This document shows positions 39,147 through 48,664 of a stretch of 64,000 bases of DNA, piece by piece; positions within the stretch are counted from its first letter, which is position 1; each line of letters begins with the position of its first letter. The DNA is from Halomonas smyrnensis AAD6. Its GTDB lineage: Bacteria > Pseudomonadota > Gammaproteobacteria > Pseudomonadales > Halomonadaceae. The notes beneath the pieces are model-generated. The model worked only from the letters and a program-made list of their open reading frames with translations. It was not told the origin of the DNA and did not search any database. The stretch spans positions 44,128-108,127 of the forward strand of contig NZ_AJKS02000010.1 in NCBI RefSeq assembly GCF_000265245.1, read 5' to 3'. Made by a program: the position numbers and the translations under genes.

Positions 39147-39180
39147 CGATACGTCCCTGAAACCGATACGCCCTTGAAAC
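39147..39180. repeat. 17-bp direct repeat between nfeD and the stomatin gene
   Basis: CGATACGTCCCTGAAAC (39147-39163) is followed at once by CGATACGCCCTTGAAAC (39164-39180), with two differences. It ends seven bases before the ribosome site of the next gene. Confidence 0.8.
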
Positions 39181-39196
39181 CGAAAGGAGACACGAC

Positions 39197-39967
39197 ATGC
39201 TGATTTCCTATCTCGTGCCGCTGGTATTGGTGCTGATGCTGATCGCGGCCTCGATCCGCATCCTGCCGGAGTACAAGCGCGGCGTGGTGTTCTTCCTCGG
39301 GCGCTTCCAGGCGGTGAAGGGGCCGGGGCTGTTCATCATCATCCCGGGCATCCAGAAGATGCAGGTGGTCGATCTGCGGGTGATCACCATGGACGTGCCC
39401 GAGCAGGACGTGATCTCCCAGGACAACGTCACGGTGAAGGTCAACGCGGTGCTCTACTTCCGGGTGGTGGACCCGGAGCGGGCGATCATCCAGGTCGAGC
39501 ACTACGTCAACGCCACCAGCCAGCTGGCCCAGACCACGTTGCGTTCGGTGCTCGGCAAGCACGACCTGGACGAGATGCTCTCCGAGCGCGACCGGCTCAA
39601 CGACGACATCCAGGAGATCATCGACGCCTCGGCGGAGAGCTGGGGCATCAAGGTGGCCAACGTGGAGATCAAGCACGTCGACCTGGACGACAGCATGATC
39701 CGCGCCATCGCCCGCCAGGCCGAGGCGGAGCGCGAGCGCCGCGCCAAGGTGATCCACGCCGAGGGCGAGCTGCAGGCCTCGCAGAAGCTGCTCGAGGCCG
39801 CCAACGTCATGTCCGCCAATCCGATGGCGCTGCAGCTGCGCTACCTGCAGACCATGAGCGACATGAGCAACAAGAACGCCTCGACCATCGTGGTGCCGCT
39901 GCCCATCGACCTGGTGGACGCCTTCAAGTCGATGGCCGGCGCCGTCGGTGACCAGGGGAATCAGTGA
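39197..39967 (+). CDS. Stomatin/prohibitin-like slipin
   Basis: A 256-residue SPFH-domain protein: one N-terminal membrane helix (residues 3-22), SPFH domain ([32 protein letters not shown]) and a coiled-coil end ([19 protein letters not shown]). The hydrophobic C-terminal VVPLPIDLV resembles the segment cut by NfeD proteases in archaea. It pairs with nfeD 74 bp upstream. An AAAGGAGAC ribosome site precedes it. Confidence 0.92.
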   Translation: MLISYLVPLVLVLMLIAASIRILPEYKRGVVFFLGRFQAVKGPGLFIIIPGIQKMQVVDLRVITMDVPEQDVISQDNVTVKVNAVLYFRVVDPERAIIQVEHYVNATSQLAQTTLRSVLGKHDLDEMLSERDRLNDDIQEIIDASAESWGIKVANVEIKHVDLDDSMIRAIARQAEAERERRAKVIHAEGELQASQKLLEAANVMSANPMALQLRYLQTMSDMSNKNASTIVVPLPIDLVDAFKSMAGAVGDQGNQ

Positions 39968-40016
39968 TGGCAGGCGGCAGCATGAACAGTCATCGTGTCC
40001 TCGGGGCTGATCCGTC

Positions 40017-40114
40017 GACAGGTCCCGGAGCGCCGGACCGGCGAGTGGCGCTGTGAATCCATCCGTGGGCGCTACTTTTGCCATCCATGGCAAAAACCCC
40101 CTCTACGACCTGTC
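40017..40114 (+). repeat. Structured extragenic repeat, family 2, copy B
   Basis: It lies in the 577-bp slipin-SulP gap. The outer stem is GACAGGTC (40017-40024) with GACCTGTC (40107-40114). The inner hairpin is TTTTGCCA-TCCA-TGGCAAAA (40076-40095). It shares GGCGCTGTGAA and GGGCGCTACTTTTG with copy A at 54200-54284; the stem bases differ but stay complementary. Confidence 0.85.
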
Positions 40115-40307
40115 CCCGGCGCCCCTCGTCGATCTTCGGGTCTCGCCGGATGCAGCGATCCGGCGGGTCTGGTAGACTCCCGCGCTCCTGACGGGATAGC
40201 CGGATCAGCCCGGTGTCTCGTCGATCCAACGCAAGGGAACCGACATACCGTGATGCCCTCTCGTTCCGGGCTGGCCACGCCGCCCTAGCCTTTCCCTCCC
40301 GAATTCG

Positions 40308-40342
40308 GGCCGCGATGACGTCTTCACGATGTCATCGCGGCC
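40308..40342. other. 12-bp inverted repeat upstream of sulP
   Basis: GGCCGCGATGAC (40308-40319) and GTCATCGCGGCC (40331-40342) form a perfect stem with an 11-nt loop, 202 bp upstream of the SulP gene. No T-run follows. It may be an operator or leader structure. The rest of this gap, apart from the family 2 repeat, shows nothing I can name. Confidence 0.5.
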
Positions 40343-40544
40343 GGGCATCGTCTCGATGTCCTGGGCGCCCCGCGCCCGCCTTGCACCGTCAGTCTCTTTC
40401 CAGCAGCGCCACCGCGCGCTCGACAGGCCTCGGCGCTCGACCCGCGCCACGGCATCGGCCTCCTCGCGAGGCCGGGAAGAGCTGCGCATGACACGACCCT
40501 GACGCCTTCATGGCATCCACCTCCACCCTCGACTGGACCGCAGC

Positions 40545-42035
40545 ATGACTCGATCCCTCAAGCAAGACTGGTTCTCCAACATCAAGGGCGATCTCCTGTC
40601 GGGCATCGTCGTCGCCCTGGCGCTGATTCCCGAGGCCATCGCCTTCTCGATCATCGCCGGCGTCGATCCCAAGATCGGCCTCTACGCTTCCTTCTCCATG
40701 GCGGTGATCATCGCCTTCGCCGGCGGCCGGCCGGGCATGATCTCGGCGGCCACCGGCGCCATGGCGCTGCTGATGGTCACGCTGGTCAAGGAGCACGGGC
40801 TCGAGTACCTGCTGGCCGCGACCCTGCTCACCGGCGCGCTGCAGATCGTCGCCGGCTACCTGCGCCTGGCCGACCTGATGCGCTTCGTCTCGCGCTCGGT
40901 GGTGACGGGCTTCGTCAACGCCCTGGCGATCCTGATCTTCATGGCGCAGCTGCCGGAGCTGACCAACGTCACCTGGCATGTGTATGCCATGACCGCGGCG
41001 GGCCTCGGCATCATCTACCTGTTCCCCTACCTGCCGGTGATCGGCAAGGCGCTGCCGTCGCCGCTGGTGTGCATCCTGGTGCTGACCGCCGTGGCCATGA
41101 TCACCGGCCTCGACATCAACACCGTGGGCGACATGGGCGAGCTGCCCGACACCCTGCCGGTGTTCCTGTGGCCGGACGTGCCGCTCAACCTCGAGACCCT
41201 GTCGATCATCTTCCCCTACGCCATCATGCTCACCGTGGTGGGCCTGCTGGAGTCGATGATGACCGCCACCATCGTCGACGACCTGACCGACACCGAGAGC
41301 GACAAGAACCGCGAGTGCAAGGGCCAGGGCATCGCCAACATCGGCACCGGCCTGCTCGGCGGCATGGCGGGCTGCGCGATGATCGGGCAGTCGGTGATCA
41401 ACATCAAATCCGGCGGCCGCGGTCGCCTCTCGACCCTGTTCGCCGGCGTGATGCTGCTGATCATGGTGGTGTTCCTCTCCGACTGGGTGTCGCAGATTCC
41501 CATGGCGGCGCTGGTGGCGGTGATGATCATGGTCTCCATCGGCACCTTCAGCTGGGCCTCGATCCGCGACCTGAAGAAGCACCCGCTGTCCTCCAACCTG
41601 GTGATGCTGGCCACCGTGGCGGTCACGGTGGGCACCCACAACCTGGCCATGGGCGTGTTCGTCGGCGTGCTGCTGGCGGCGCTGTTCTTCGCCAACAAGG
41701 TCGGCAACATCCTCTACATCGGCGTCGAGCAGGCCGAGGCGGGCAGCCGCCGCGTCTATCGCGTGGTGGGGCAGGTGTTCTTCGCCTCCTCCGAGCGCTT
41801 CGGCCGCGCCTTCGACTTCAAGGAGAGCGTGGAGAAGGTCACCATCGACCTGTCACGGGCGCACTTCTGGGACATCACCGCCGTGCAGGCGCTGGACCGG
41901 GTGGTGATCAAGTTCCGCCGCGAGGGCACCGAGGTCGAGCTGGTCGGCCTCAACGAGGCCAGCGCCACCATCGTCGACCGCTATGCCATCCACGACGACC
42001 CGGAAGCCGTCGAGAAGCTGATGGGCGGCCACTGA
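40545..42035 (+). CDS. SulP-family anion transporter with STAS domain
   Basis: A 496-residue inner-membrane SulP transporter: about 10-14 helices over residues 15-395, with the conserved [17 protein letters not shown] region, then a STAS domain (about 405-490) centred on [20 protein letters not shown]. It resembles bicarbonate/anion carriers such as BicA and DauA more than classical sulfate permeases, but the anion cannot be fixed from sequence. It is followed 89 bp later by a tandem UspA gene on the same strand, a common pairing in halophiles. Confidence 0.88.
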   Translation: MTRSLKQDWFSNIKGDLLSGIVVALALIPEAIAFSIIAGVDPKIGLYASFSMAVIIAFAGGRPGMISAATGAMALLMVTLVKEHGLEYLLAATLLTGALQIVAGYLRLADLMRFVSRSVVTGFVNALAILIFMAQLPELTNVTWHVYAMTAAGLGIIYLFPYLPVIGKALPSPLVCILVLTAVAMITGLDINTVGDMGELPDTLPVFLWPDVPLNLETLSIIFPYAIMLTVVGLLESMMTATIVDDLTDTESDKNRECKGQGIANIGTGLLGGMAGCAMIGQSVINIKSGGRGRLSTLFAGVMLLIMVVFLSDWVSQIPMAALVAVMIMVSIGTFSWASIRDLKKHPLSSNLVMLATVAVTVGTHNLAMGVFVGVLLAALFFANKVGNILYIGVEQAEAGSRRVYRVVGQVFFASSERFGRAFDFKESVEKVTIDLSRAHFWDITAVQALDRVVIKFRREGTEVELVGLNEASATIVDRYAIHDDPEAVEKLMGGH

Positions 42036-42124
42036 GCCGCCCGTCGGCGGCCGCCCCTGTGACGGGGCGGCCGGATGGTGTAGAACGAAAGCCAGACAAT
42101 CCACGCCAGCTTCAGGACAGACAG

Positions 42125-42979
42125 ATGACAGAACAGGTGATGGCCGCCATCGACGGCTCGCAGTTTTCCGAGGGCGTCTGCGACTACGCCGCCTGGGCCA
42201 GCCTGGCGCTCGAGGCGCCGCTGACCTTCCTGCACGTGGTCGACAATCATCCGCAGACCGCCGAGGCCGATCTCTCCGGCAACATCGGGCTCGGCTCCCG
42301 CGAGCATCTGCTCGAGGAGCTGTCGCAGCTCGACGAGCAGCGCGCCAAGGTGGCCCAGGAGCAGGGCCGACTGATGCTCAAGGCGGCCCAGGAGCGCGCC
42401 GTCGCGGACGGCGTGGCGGAGCCCGGCAGCCGCCAGCGCAACGGCACCCTGGTCGAGACCCTCGCCGAGCTGGAGGACGAAATCCGCCTGCTGGTGGTGG
42501 GCAAGCGCGGCGGCAGCGCCCATCAGGACAGCGAGCACCTGGGCTCCAACCTCGAGCGGGTGGTGCGCGGCCAGCATCGACCGATCCTGGTGGTGCCCCA
42601 GGCCTTCAAGCGCCCCGAGCAGGTGATGATCGCCTTCGACGGCAGCAACACCACGCGCAAGGGCGTCGAGCTGCTGGCGAAGAGCCCGCTGTTCTCCGGC
42701 ATCGCCTGCCACGTGGTGATCGTCGGCGCCGAGACCGGCGACAACCGCTCCCAGCTCGACTGGGCGCTCTCAACCCTGCGCGAGGCCGGCCATGAGGCCG
42801 AGGGCGCGATCCGCGCCGGCGAGGTGGAGGAGACCCTGCGTGCCTACAAGCAGGAGCACGACATCGATCTGGTGGTGATGGGCGCCTACGGCCATTCCCG
42901 CATCCGCCACCTGCTGGTGGGCAGCACCACCACCGAGATGCTGCGCCACGCCAGCGAGCCGGTGCTGCTGCTGCGCTGA
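42125..42979 (+). CDS. Tandem universal stress protein (two UspA domains)
   Basis: A 284-residue cytoplasmic protein with two UspA domains (about 1-150 and 158-284). The second has the nucleotide-binding motif GAYGHSRIRHLLVGSTT. The first has a weaker version (GKRGGSAHQDSEHLGSN) and may not bind ATP. Usp proteins next to SulP transporters may tune transport under stress; that is inference. A terminator follows. Confidence 0.9.
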   Translation: MTEQVMAAIDGSQFSEGVCDYAAWASLALEAPLTFLHVVDNHPQTAEADLSGNIGLGSREHLLEELSQLDEQRAKVAQEQGRLMLKAAQERAVADGVAEPGSRQRNGTLVETLAELEDEIRLLVVGKRGGSAHQDSEHLGSNLERVVRGQHRPILVVPQAFKRPEQVMIAFDGSNTTRKGVELLAKSPLFSGIACHVVIVGAETGDNRSQLDWALSTLREAGHEAEGAIRAGEVEETLRAYKQEHDIDLVVMGAYGHSRIRHLLVGSTTTEMLRHASEPVLLLR

Positions 42980-42999
42980 GCCGCGCCATCGCTCTTCAG

Positions 43000-43023
43000 G
43001 GCCCCGCCACGGCGGGGCCTTTT
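43000..43023 (+). terminator. Rho-independent terminator after the UspA gene
   Basis: GGCCCCGCC and GGCGGGGCC form a 9-bp stem with a two-base loop, followed by TTTT. Confidence 0.88.
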
Positions 43024-43132
43024 CGTGTCATCGTGCCCTGCAAGCGTTGTGCGTCGGCACCGGGCGCACACCATGAGCCATCGCCCCGCGGGGGCCCCTG
43101 GCGCTGCCCGGCGTGGCCCGGGGCGTGCCGCG

Positions 43133-43591
43133 TCAGGCCGCCGACACCCAACGGCCCAGCAGCCGGTCCAGCGACAGCGCGCCGGGGCCGCGCAGCAGCA
43201 GGGTCAGCAGCCCCGTGGCCCAGAGGCCGTGGGTGACCCAGGCATCGGGATAGACGAAGGTCTGGATCACCAGCGTCATGATCAGCAGCCCCAGGGCGGC
43301 CAGGCGGGTCGCCAGGCCCGCCCACAGCAGCAGCGACAGCCCGAACTCGGCCAGCGTCGCCAGCCAGGCGGCGAGCACCGGCGAGATCAGCGGCAGGGCG
43401 TACTCGTGCTCGAACAGGAAGAAGGTGCTCTGGCTGATGGTGACGCCGTCGACCTTGGTCAGCGCCGAGCGGAAGAAGACGCTGCCGAGCACGAGGCGTG
43501 CCAGCAGGGCCACGAGATCGACGGGCAGCCGATCGAGGGCCGGCTCCAGGCGTCGATAGTAGAACCTGAGCGGTGATATCGGCATGTTCAT
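43133..43591 (-). CDS. DoxX-family membrane protein of the bufferin operon
   Basis: A 152-residue membrane protein with four helices ([12 protein letters not shown] onward), of the DoxX family. It is the last gene of a precursor-MNIO-DUF2063-DoxX operon, where DoxX members are the usual fourth component (BufD). Its start overlaps the DUF2063 gene by four bases. The role in bufferin function is unsettled; membrane redox support is one proposal. Confidence 0.85.
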   Translation of the reverse strand: MNMPISPLRFYYRRLEPALDRLPVDLVALLARLVLGSVFFRSALTKVDGVTISQSTFFLFEHEYALPLISPVLAAWLATLAEFGLSLLLWAGLATRLAALGLLIMTLVIQTFVYPDAWVTHGLWATGLLTLLLRGPGALSLDRLLGRWVSAA

Positions 43592-44397
43592 GGGGCGGCC
43601 TCCTCGTTCGGCTCGTCATCATCGGGCGCAGCATGGCGCTCGCACAGCGCGCCGAGGCCGAGCAGGGTGCCCAGCGCCTCGCCGGCCGCCGTCTCGCCGT
43701 GGGCCTCGGCGACCGCCGCCAGCGCGTCGCCCAGCGCCGTGTCTCGAGGCGCCCGAAGCCTGCCATACAGCGCGGCGGTGACGGCGTCGACGGGCGTCAG
43801 CAGCACCTGCTCGCCGCGGCGCACCGCCAGCCAGTCCTCCTCGCCGGCGGCGACGGATTCGCCCGGCGCCTCGCCGCGCTCCAGCCGCTGCCACAGCGCA
43901 CCCACCGCGAAGCGACAGCGCACCCGCCGGGTGGCCGGCCGCGGCGTCACGCAAAGGCGTGCCGGGTCGGGATGCTCGGCCAGCCGGGTGGCGTCCAGGA
44001 CCGGCGCCTCGGCGGCAGGGCCGACGTCGAGCCGGGCGCGCTCCAGCCGGCAGACGTCGCTCGCGTAGCGATAACCGGCCAGCGGCGGCAGGTCGTCGAG
44101 GAAGTCGGCGAAGCCGGCGCCGTAGTGAGACAGCCGCGGCTCCCGGGGCAGGTGATCGCGGGCGTAGTCGCCGGCCGCGGCGGCGAAATAGCGCGGGCCG
44201 AGCAGCGTGCGGGTATGGGGAAAGGCGGTGGCCAGCGCCTCGATCAGGCTCTGGCGCACGTTGTTGCGATAGACGTCGAGCCCGGCGGGCCGGCCCAGCT
44301 CGGCGGCCCCGTCGTCCATGGGAGCGGCATCGGGGGCGGCATCGGGAGTGCGCAGGGCGGCGGCGAAGCGTCGCTGCCACTCGGCCAGGGCGCTCAT
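43588..44397 (-). CDS. DUF2063 (BufC/HvfC-type) partner of the MNIO enzyme
   Basis: A 269-residue protein with an N-terminal DUF2063 domain ([23 protein letters not shown], a very characteristic stretch near residues 40-62). The rest is helical and Ala/Arg-rich. BufC-type proteins recruit the precursor peptide to the multinuclear iron-dependent oxidase. It is coupled to the oxidase gene upstream and DoxX gene downstream by ATGA overlaps, so stoichiometric expression is likely. The last residues are strongly acidic. Confidence 0.87.
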   Translation of the reverse strand: MSALAEWQRRFAAALRTPDAAPDAAPMDDGAAELGRPAGLDVYRNNVRQSLIEALATAFPHTRTLLGPRYFAAAAGDYARDHLPREPRLSHYGAGFADFLDDLPPLAGYRYASDVCRLERARLDVGPAAEAPVLDATRLAEHPDPARLCVTPRPATRRVRCRFAVGALWQRLERGEAPGESVAAGEEDWLAVRRGEQVLLTPVDAVTAALYGRLRAPRDTALGDALAAVAEAHGETAAGEALGTLLGLGALCERHAAPDDDEPNEEAAP

Positions 44398-45281
44398 GCC
44401 GGCATCCTCGTCAGCGTGGCCGTCGATGCCGCCGGCAGGTCGGCGGCCCGATGAGCGCGGGCCCGCTCGGCCTCCTCGAGCCAGCGCTCCAGCGTCGGCA
44501 CCTCGGCGTCCCACTCGATCAGGGTCGGCGCTTCGGGGGCGGAGGGCACCCAGCGGCGATACAGCGACCAGACGGCCTCGGTGACCGGGCCGGCGTGATC
44601 GTCGATGCGCAGCGGCGGGTCGACGGCGGTGTCCAGGCTGTGGCCGGCCAGGTGCAGCTCGCCCACGGCATGCCAGGGCAGGGCGCCCAGGTAGGCGTCG
44701 AGGTCGCGGTTCAGGTTGAACGCGCTGATATAGGCATTGTTGAGATCCAGCAGCAGCCCGCAGCCGGTGCGGGCCACCAGCTCGGTGAGGAAGTCGGCCT
44801 CGTCGAGGGTGTTGATCGGGATCGTCACGTAGAGGCTGGGATTCTCGATCAGCAGCCGGCGTCCCAGGGCCTGCTGGACGATGTCGATGTTGCGGGCGAG
44901 CAGCGCCAGGCTCTCCTCGGTGAGCGGCACCGGCAGCAGGTCGTTGTAGCAGTCGCCGTCGAGCCGGCTCCAGGCCAGGTGTTCCGACACCAGCGCCGGC
45001 TGGAGCCTGTCCACCAGCCGGGCGAGCCGCGCCAGATGAGCCGCATCGGGGCGCTCGGCGCCGCCCAGCGACAGCCCCACGCCGTGCACCGAGAGCGGGT
45101 AGCGCTCGGCCAGGGCCTGGAGCCGCTCGCGGTCGGGGCCGCCGGCGCTCATGTGGTTCTCGGCGTGCAGTTCCAGGAAGTCCGCACGCCGGGGCGCGGC
45201 GAGCAGCGCCGGTGCATGCTGCGGCTTGAGGCCGATGCCCACGGCACCGGGGGGCAATGAGAGGGAAGGGGGCAGCGACAT
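44394..45281 (-). CDS. bufB: MNIO (DUF692) iron oxidase modifying the bufferin precursor
   Basis: A 295-residue multinuclear non-heme iron-dependent oxidative enzyme with a TIM-barrel. Ligand-bearing motifs are visible: ELHAENHMS (His, Glu, Asn), VHGVGLSLGG, SEHLAWS, LLIENPSLYV (Glu, Asn), LLLDLNNAYISA (Asp, Asn), GELHLAGHS and IDDHAGPV. MNIOs in bufferin systems convert precursor cysteines to thiooxazoles that bind copper. The start at 45281 has a GAGGAG ribosome site and lies 65 bp after the precursor gene. Confidence 0.92.
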   Translation of the reverse strand: MSLPPSLSLPPGAVGIGLKPQHAPALLAAPRRADFLELHAENHMSAGGPDRERLQALAERYPLSVHGVGLSLGGAERPDAAHLARLARLVDRLQPALVSEHLAWSRLDGDCYNDLLPVPLTEESLALLARNIDIVQQALGRRLLIENPSLYVTIPINTLDEADFLTELVARTGCGLLLDLNNAYISAFNLNRDLDAYLGALPWHAVGELHLAGHSLDTAVDPPLRIDDHAGPVTEAVWSLYRRWVPSAPEAPTLIEWDAEVPTLERWLEEAERARAHRAADLPAASTATLTRMPA

Positions 45282-45346
45282 GGCGATCTCCTCGGGGGCC
45301 GGCCCGCCGCGCGGCGGGCCGGGAGGGCTTCCGATTGGGGCTGGGC

Positions 45347-45628
45347 TCAGGGACGCTCGATCTCGCTCAGGCTGCCCATGCCGTGGGGCGTCTCGATGCT
45401 GGTGCAGGTGCCTTCCGGCACCAGCGTCCAGGCGTTGCCCTGGTAGTCCACGGTGGAGGTGCCGGCGCAGGTGGTGCCCGGGCCCGCCTTGCAGTCGTTC
45501 TGGCCGGCCAGGGCCACGCCGTAGCACTTCTCCATGGCTTCGCCTTCCTGGGCCTGGGCGGCGCTCATGGCGCCCGCCTGGGCGATGGCGGTGGTGAACA
45601 CGGCAGCCAGCATGGTGGAACGCTTCAT
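45347..45628 (-). CDS. bufA: Bufferin-type RiPP precursor (DUF2282)
   Basis: A 93-residue DUF2282 protein with a Sec signal peptide (cleavage after AQA, about residue 26) and four cysteines: Cys35, Cys46, Cys54 and Cys75, in [20 protein letters not shown] and EGTCTSIE. This is the precursor for post-translational modification by the adjacent MNIO. Bufferins are exported RiPPs that sequester copper in the periplasm. An AGGAGAAAT ribosome site precedes the start. The modification pattern is inferred from the family. Confidence 0.9.
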   Translation of the reverse strand: MKRSTMLAAVFTTAIAQAGAMSAAQAQEGEAMEKCYGVALAGQNDCKAGPGTTCAGTSTVDYQGNAWTLVPEGTCTSIETPHGMGSLSEIERP

Positions 45629-45785
45629 GGGATTTCTCCTCTGGGTCGTCGGGTGCGCTCTTGGCGATGTCGCGTTGCGCCCCTCTCTGTCGGGTCGCCG
45701 GGGAATGGCTTACAGCGCGACGAGCGCTCGGCGGCCGCGATGCCGACGAAGACAGGGGATGCATGAAGGTTGCGCCGTCCATGCG

Positions 45786-45838
45786 AGTGATATTTCTGAT
45801 CAGGTTTTAAAAGTTGGCGAATATCACTGTCATGGGGA
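45786..45838. promoter_or_regulatory. Long-spaced inverted repeat in the bufferin/RidA divergent region
   Basis: AGTGATATT (45786-45794) and AATATCACT (45830-45838) are perfect 9-bp arms 35 bp apart in an AT-rich stretch of the 297-bp divergent gap. It could bind a regulator of the bufferin operon (158 bp away) or of ridA (88 bp away). No textbook copper box was seen. Confidence 0.45.
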
Positions 45839-45925
45839 GGAATTTTGGTGAGCATGACGGATCGTCCGCCCTCGTGCTGCGGTAAGATCATGGGCCCTTC
45901 ATTCCTCGACTTCAGGAGCGATGCC

Positions 45926-46288
45926 ATGACCATCCAGCGCCATGACACCAAGGCCCGCATGAGCCGTGCCGTGATCCACAACGGCGTGGCCTACCTGTGC
46001 GGCCAGGTGGCCGGCCCCGAGGCCCGCGAGGGCGACATCACCGCGCAGACCGAGAGCATGCTGGCGCGGGTCGATGCGCTGCTCGCCGAGATCGGCTCCG
46101 ACCGCGAGCATCTGCTCTCGGCGACGATCTATCTCAAGGACGGTGGCGACTTCGCGGCCATGAACGCCGTGTGGGACGCCTGGGTGCCCGAGGGCCATGC
46201 CCCGGCCCGCACCTGCGTCTGTGCCCCGATGCCGGCCGATGAGCTGCGCGTGGAGATCACGGTCACCGCGCTGGTGAAGGACGCCTGA
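45926..46288 (+). CDS. RidA-family (YjgF/YER057c/UK114) protein
   Basis: A 120-residue cytoplasmic protein of the Rid superfamily, which hydrolyses reactive enamines and imines made by PLP enzymes. Typical features are the N-terminal strand [17 protein letters not shown], the helix [18 protein letters not shown] and the active-site Arg region [12 protein letters not shown]. The C-terminal region lacks the usual Pro-rich RidA ending, so it fits another Rid subgroup (YoaB-like) better. The ATG at 45926 has a CAGGAGCG ribosome site. Confidence 0.87.
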   Translation: MTIQRHDTKARMSRAVIHNGVAYLCGQVAGPEAREGDITAQTESMLARVDALLAEIGSDREHLLSATIYLKDGGDFAAMNAVWDAWVPEGHAPARTCVCAPMPADELRVEITVTALVKDA

Positions 46289-46332
46289 GCCGGCGTTCGA
46301 GCCGCCGCTCCCGGGGAGCGGCCATGAAACGG

Positions 46333-46364
46333 AAAAAGGCCGACGCGAACGCGTCGGCCTTTTT
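46333..46364. terminator. Bidirectional terminator between ridA and the Phn-like operon
   Basis: AAAAAGGCCGACGC and GCGTCGGCCTTTTT form a 14-bp stem with a GAAC loop. The A/T tracts serve both the RidA gene and the convergent ABC operon. Confidence 0.92.
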
Positions 46365-46391
46365 CGTTGGCGGGACGGCGGGGGGATCGGT

Positions 46392-47903
46392 TCAGCGCAG
46401 GCAGGGGTCTTCCTGCGGCACCTCCCGCGGCCTGAGCCGGCGCGAGAGCGCATCCACGGCGATGTTGAGGCCGGCGGTGACCAGCAGCAGGAAGGCCGCC
46501 GTGTCGAACATCAGGTACTGGAAGTTCTCGTCGATGTAGTAGCCCAGCGTCGCCACCCCCAGCATGCCGAGGATCGCCGTCTCGCGCAGGATCACCTCGG
46601 CGCGGTAGTAGAGCAGGGCCAGCAGGCTCGGATAGACCCGCGGCAGCAGCTCGTAGGCCAGCCGGCCCGAGGCGGGCAGCCCCGGCATGCCGGGCTCCAG
46701 ACCGTCGGCGTGGCGGGCGACGAGGAAGGCGATCAGGGCGCCGTTGTGCAGCGCCAGGGCCAGCCAGGCGGGCAGCAGCGAGGGGCCGAGCAGCAGCAGG
46801 AAGACGAAGGCCAGCATCAGCTCCGGCGTCGATCGCAGCAGCACCAGCAGCCCGCGGCCGGCCAGCCGGCTCGCGGGATGGCCGAAGTGGCGGCTGGCCA
46901 GCGGCCACAGCGCCATCGCCACCAGCAGCGCGCCGACGGTGCCGAGCAGCGCCAGCAGCAGGGTGTTGCCGATGGCCGGAGCGAGCTCGGGGATGCTGGC
47001 GAACCAGTCGACCAGCCCCGCCCCGTCGCCGGCCAGCAGCGGCGCGGGCCACAGGTCCTGGCTGACGAAGCGCCACAAGAGCCCGCCGTCCACCGCCGGC
47101 CAGGGGCCGAGCAGGAAGACGCCGCCGACCAGCAGCAGCGGCACCAGCCGCCGGTGGCTCCACCAGGGCAGGGTGGCGATCAGCAGGTAGAAGCACCACA
47201 GCAGGGCGCCGGCCTCCGGGTAGCGGCCCTCGCGGAAGGCCGTCTCGAGCTGGAAGCCGAGCGTCGGCAGGCCGACGAAGCCCAGCAGCACGCTGGCGCG
47301 CAGGCCGCATTCGAAGCGGTAGCGGATGTAGGCGGCGAGCTGGGTCCAGGCCAGCGGGAGCTCGGCGTAGAGGAAGCGCGACAGCCGGCCGACGCCGGGC
47401 GGCAGGGCATCGGCCGGTGCGCGCGGGGTCTGCTCGAGGATCTCGGCGAACACCTTGGCGAAGATGCCGGCGTAGGGAATCGCCAGCGCCGCCAGGGCGG
47501 TCAGCGCCGAGAGCCCGAACACCTGCAGGAACAGCAGCGCCCAGAACAGCTCGTGGATGGCGCGCACGAAGGCGCAGCCGGCGCGCACCAGCCGTGAACG
47601 GGCGAACAGCAGCGCCAGCGGGAAGCCCAGCACCACGCCCGCGAGCGTGCCCCACAGCGCCACCGAGACGGTCAGCCCCAGGGCGTGGAAGGGCGACTCG
47701 ACGGAAGCGAAGTCGGGCCAGGCCAGGCCCTGGAGCATCCGTCCGAGTTCCGTCCAGGGGTCGCGGGTGACCACCGACAGATCGGCCAGCGGCGCAAGCA
47801 GCAGCGCCAGGGCGATCAGCGTCAGGGTATGGCGGGCCAGGCGCGGGCCCGTGGCGCGGCCGGCCAGCCAGGCCGGCCGGCGCGGCAGGGCGGCATCGCT
47901 CAT
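46392..47903 (-). CDS. PhnE-like ABC permease, fused dimer
   Basis: A 503-residue membrane protein with two permease domains (about 75-260 and 305-495), each with several helices and phosphonate-permease-like loops (RAIHELFWALLFLQVFG, LLRSTPELMLAFVFLLLLG, RETAILGMLGVATLG). PhnE permeases are usually about 260 residues per chain, so this is a fused version. It ends the phnD-C-E-like operon, overlapping the ATPase gene by four bases. Confidence 0.85.
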   Translation of the reverse strand: MSDAALPRRPAWLAGRATGPRLARHTLTLIALALLLAPLADLSVVTRDPWTELGRMLQGLAWPDFASVESPFHALGLTVSVALWGTLAGVVLGFPLALLFARSRLVRAGCAFVRAIHELFWALLFLQVFGLSALTALAALAIPYAGIFAKVFAEILEQTPRAPADALPPGVGRLSRFLYAELPLAWTQLAAYIRYRFECGLRASVLLGFVGLPTLGFQLETAFREGRYPEAGALLWCFYLLIATLPWWSHRRLVPLLLVGGVFLLGPWPAVDGGLLWRFVSQDLWPAPLLAGDGAGLVDWFASIPELAPAIGNTLLLALLGTVGALLVAMALWPLASRHFGHPASRLAGRGLLVLLRSTPELMLAFVFLLLLGPSLLPAWLALALHNGALIAFLVARHADGLEPGMPGLPASGRLAYELLPRVYPSLLALLYYRAEVILRETAILGMLGVATLGYYIDENFQYLMFDTAAFLLLVTAGLNIAVDALSRRLRPREVPQEDPCLR

Positions 47904-48664
47904 GCGCGCCCCCGGGAGCAGGGCAGAGACGCCGGCGAGGGCGCCGCGGGCTCGGGCGCCTCGGCTGACGCGGCGGTATCGTCGGCGTCCGGATAGAGGG
48001 CGTCGAGGTCGTCAAGGCTCAGCGTGGAGGCCGGGGCGTCGATCACCAGCCGGCCGTCGCGCAGGCCCCAGACGCGGTCGAAGCGGGTCAGCGCCAGCTC
48101 GCGCTGGTGCAGGGCGATCACGCTGGTGGTGTGGCGCTGCTCGATCAGTCCCAGCAGGCGGTGGGCCTGGTGGGGATCGACGCTGGCCACCGGCTCGTCG
48201 CCGAGGAACACCTCCCGCTGCTGGTAGAGCGCTCGGGCGATGGCGGTGCGCTGGCGCTGGCCGCCGGACAGCTGGCCCACGGGGCGGCGCATCAGCCCGT
48301 CCAGGCCGACCAGTTCGCACAGCGCGGCCACCTCGCCCCAGGGGCCGCGCAGCGGCCGCACCAGGTTCCACAGGTTGGCCAGCGCCGAATGCTCGGCGAG
48401 CCGGCCCATGTAGACGTTGTGATAGACCGCCAGCCCCGGCACCAGGCCGTGATGCTGCGGGCACCAGGCGACCGCCCCGCCAAGCCGCTCCCGCAGCGCC
48501 GCCAGCAGCGTGGACTTGCCGGCGCCGCTGGGGCCGAGCAGGGCGACGCGCTCGCCGCGTGCCAGGTGCAGATGCACCCGGGGCAGCACCACCCGCTCGC
48601 CGTGGCCGAGATCGACCCCGTCGAGCGTCAGCAATGGCTCGTTCGTGTGTTCCGTCGGCGCCAT
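47900..48664 (-). CDS. PhnC-like ABC transporter ATP-binding protein
   Basis: A 254-residue ABC ATPase with Walker A GPSGAGKST near residue 44, signature LSGGQRQRT, Walker B FLGDEPVAS and a His in VIALHQRELA. The Asp-Glu pair and PVAS wording are typical of phosphonate (PhnC) ATPases. The C-terminal 25 residues are an Ala/Asp/Pro tail. Its start shares one base with the stop codon of the binding-protein gene. Confidence 0.87.
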   Translation of the reverse strand: MAPTEHTNEPLLTLDGVDLGHGERVVLPRVHLHLARGERVALLGPSGAGKSTLLAALRERLGGAVAWCPQHHGLVPGLAVYHNVYMGRLAEHSALANLWNLVRPLRGPWGEVAALCELVGLDGLMRRPVGQLSGGQRQRTAIARALYQQREVFLGDEPVASVDPHQAHRLLGLIEQRHTTSVIALHQRELALTRFDRVWGLRDGRLVIDAPASTLSLDDLDALYPDADDTAASAEAPEPAAPSPASLPCSRGRA

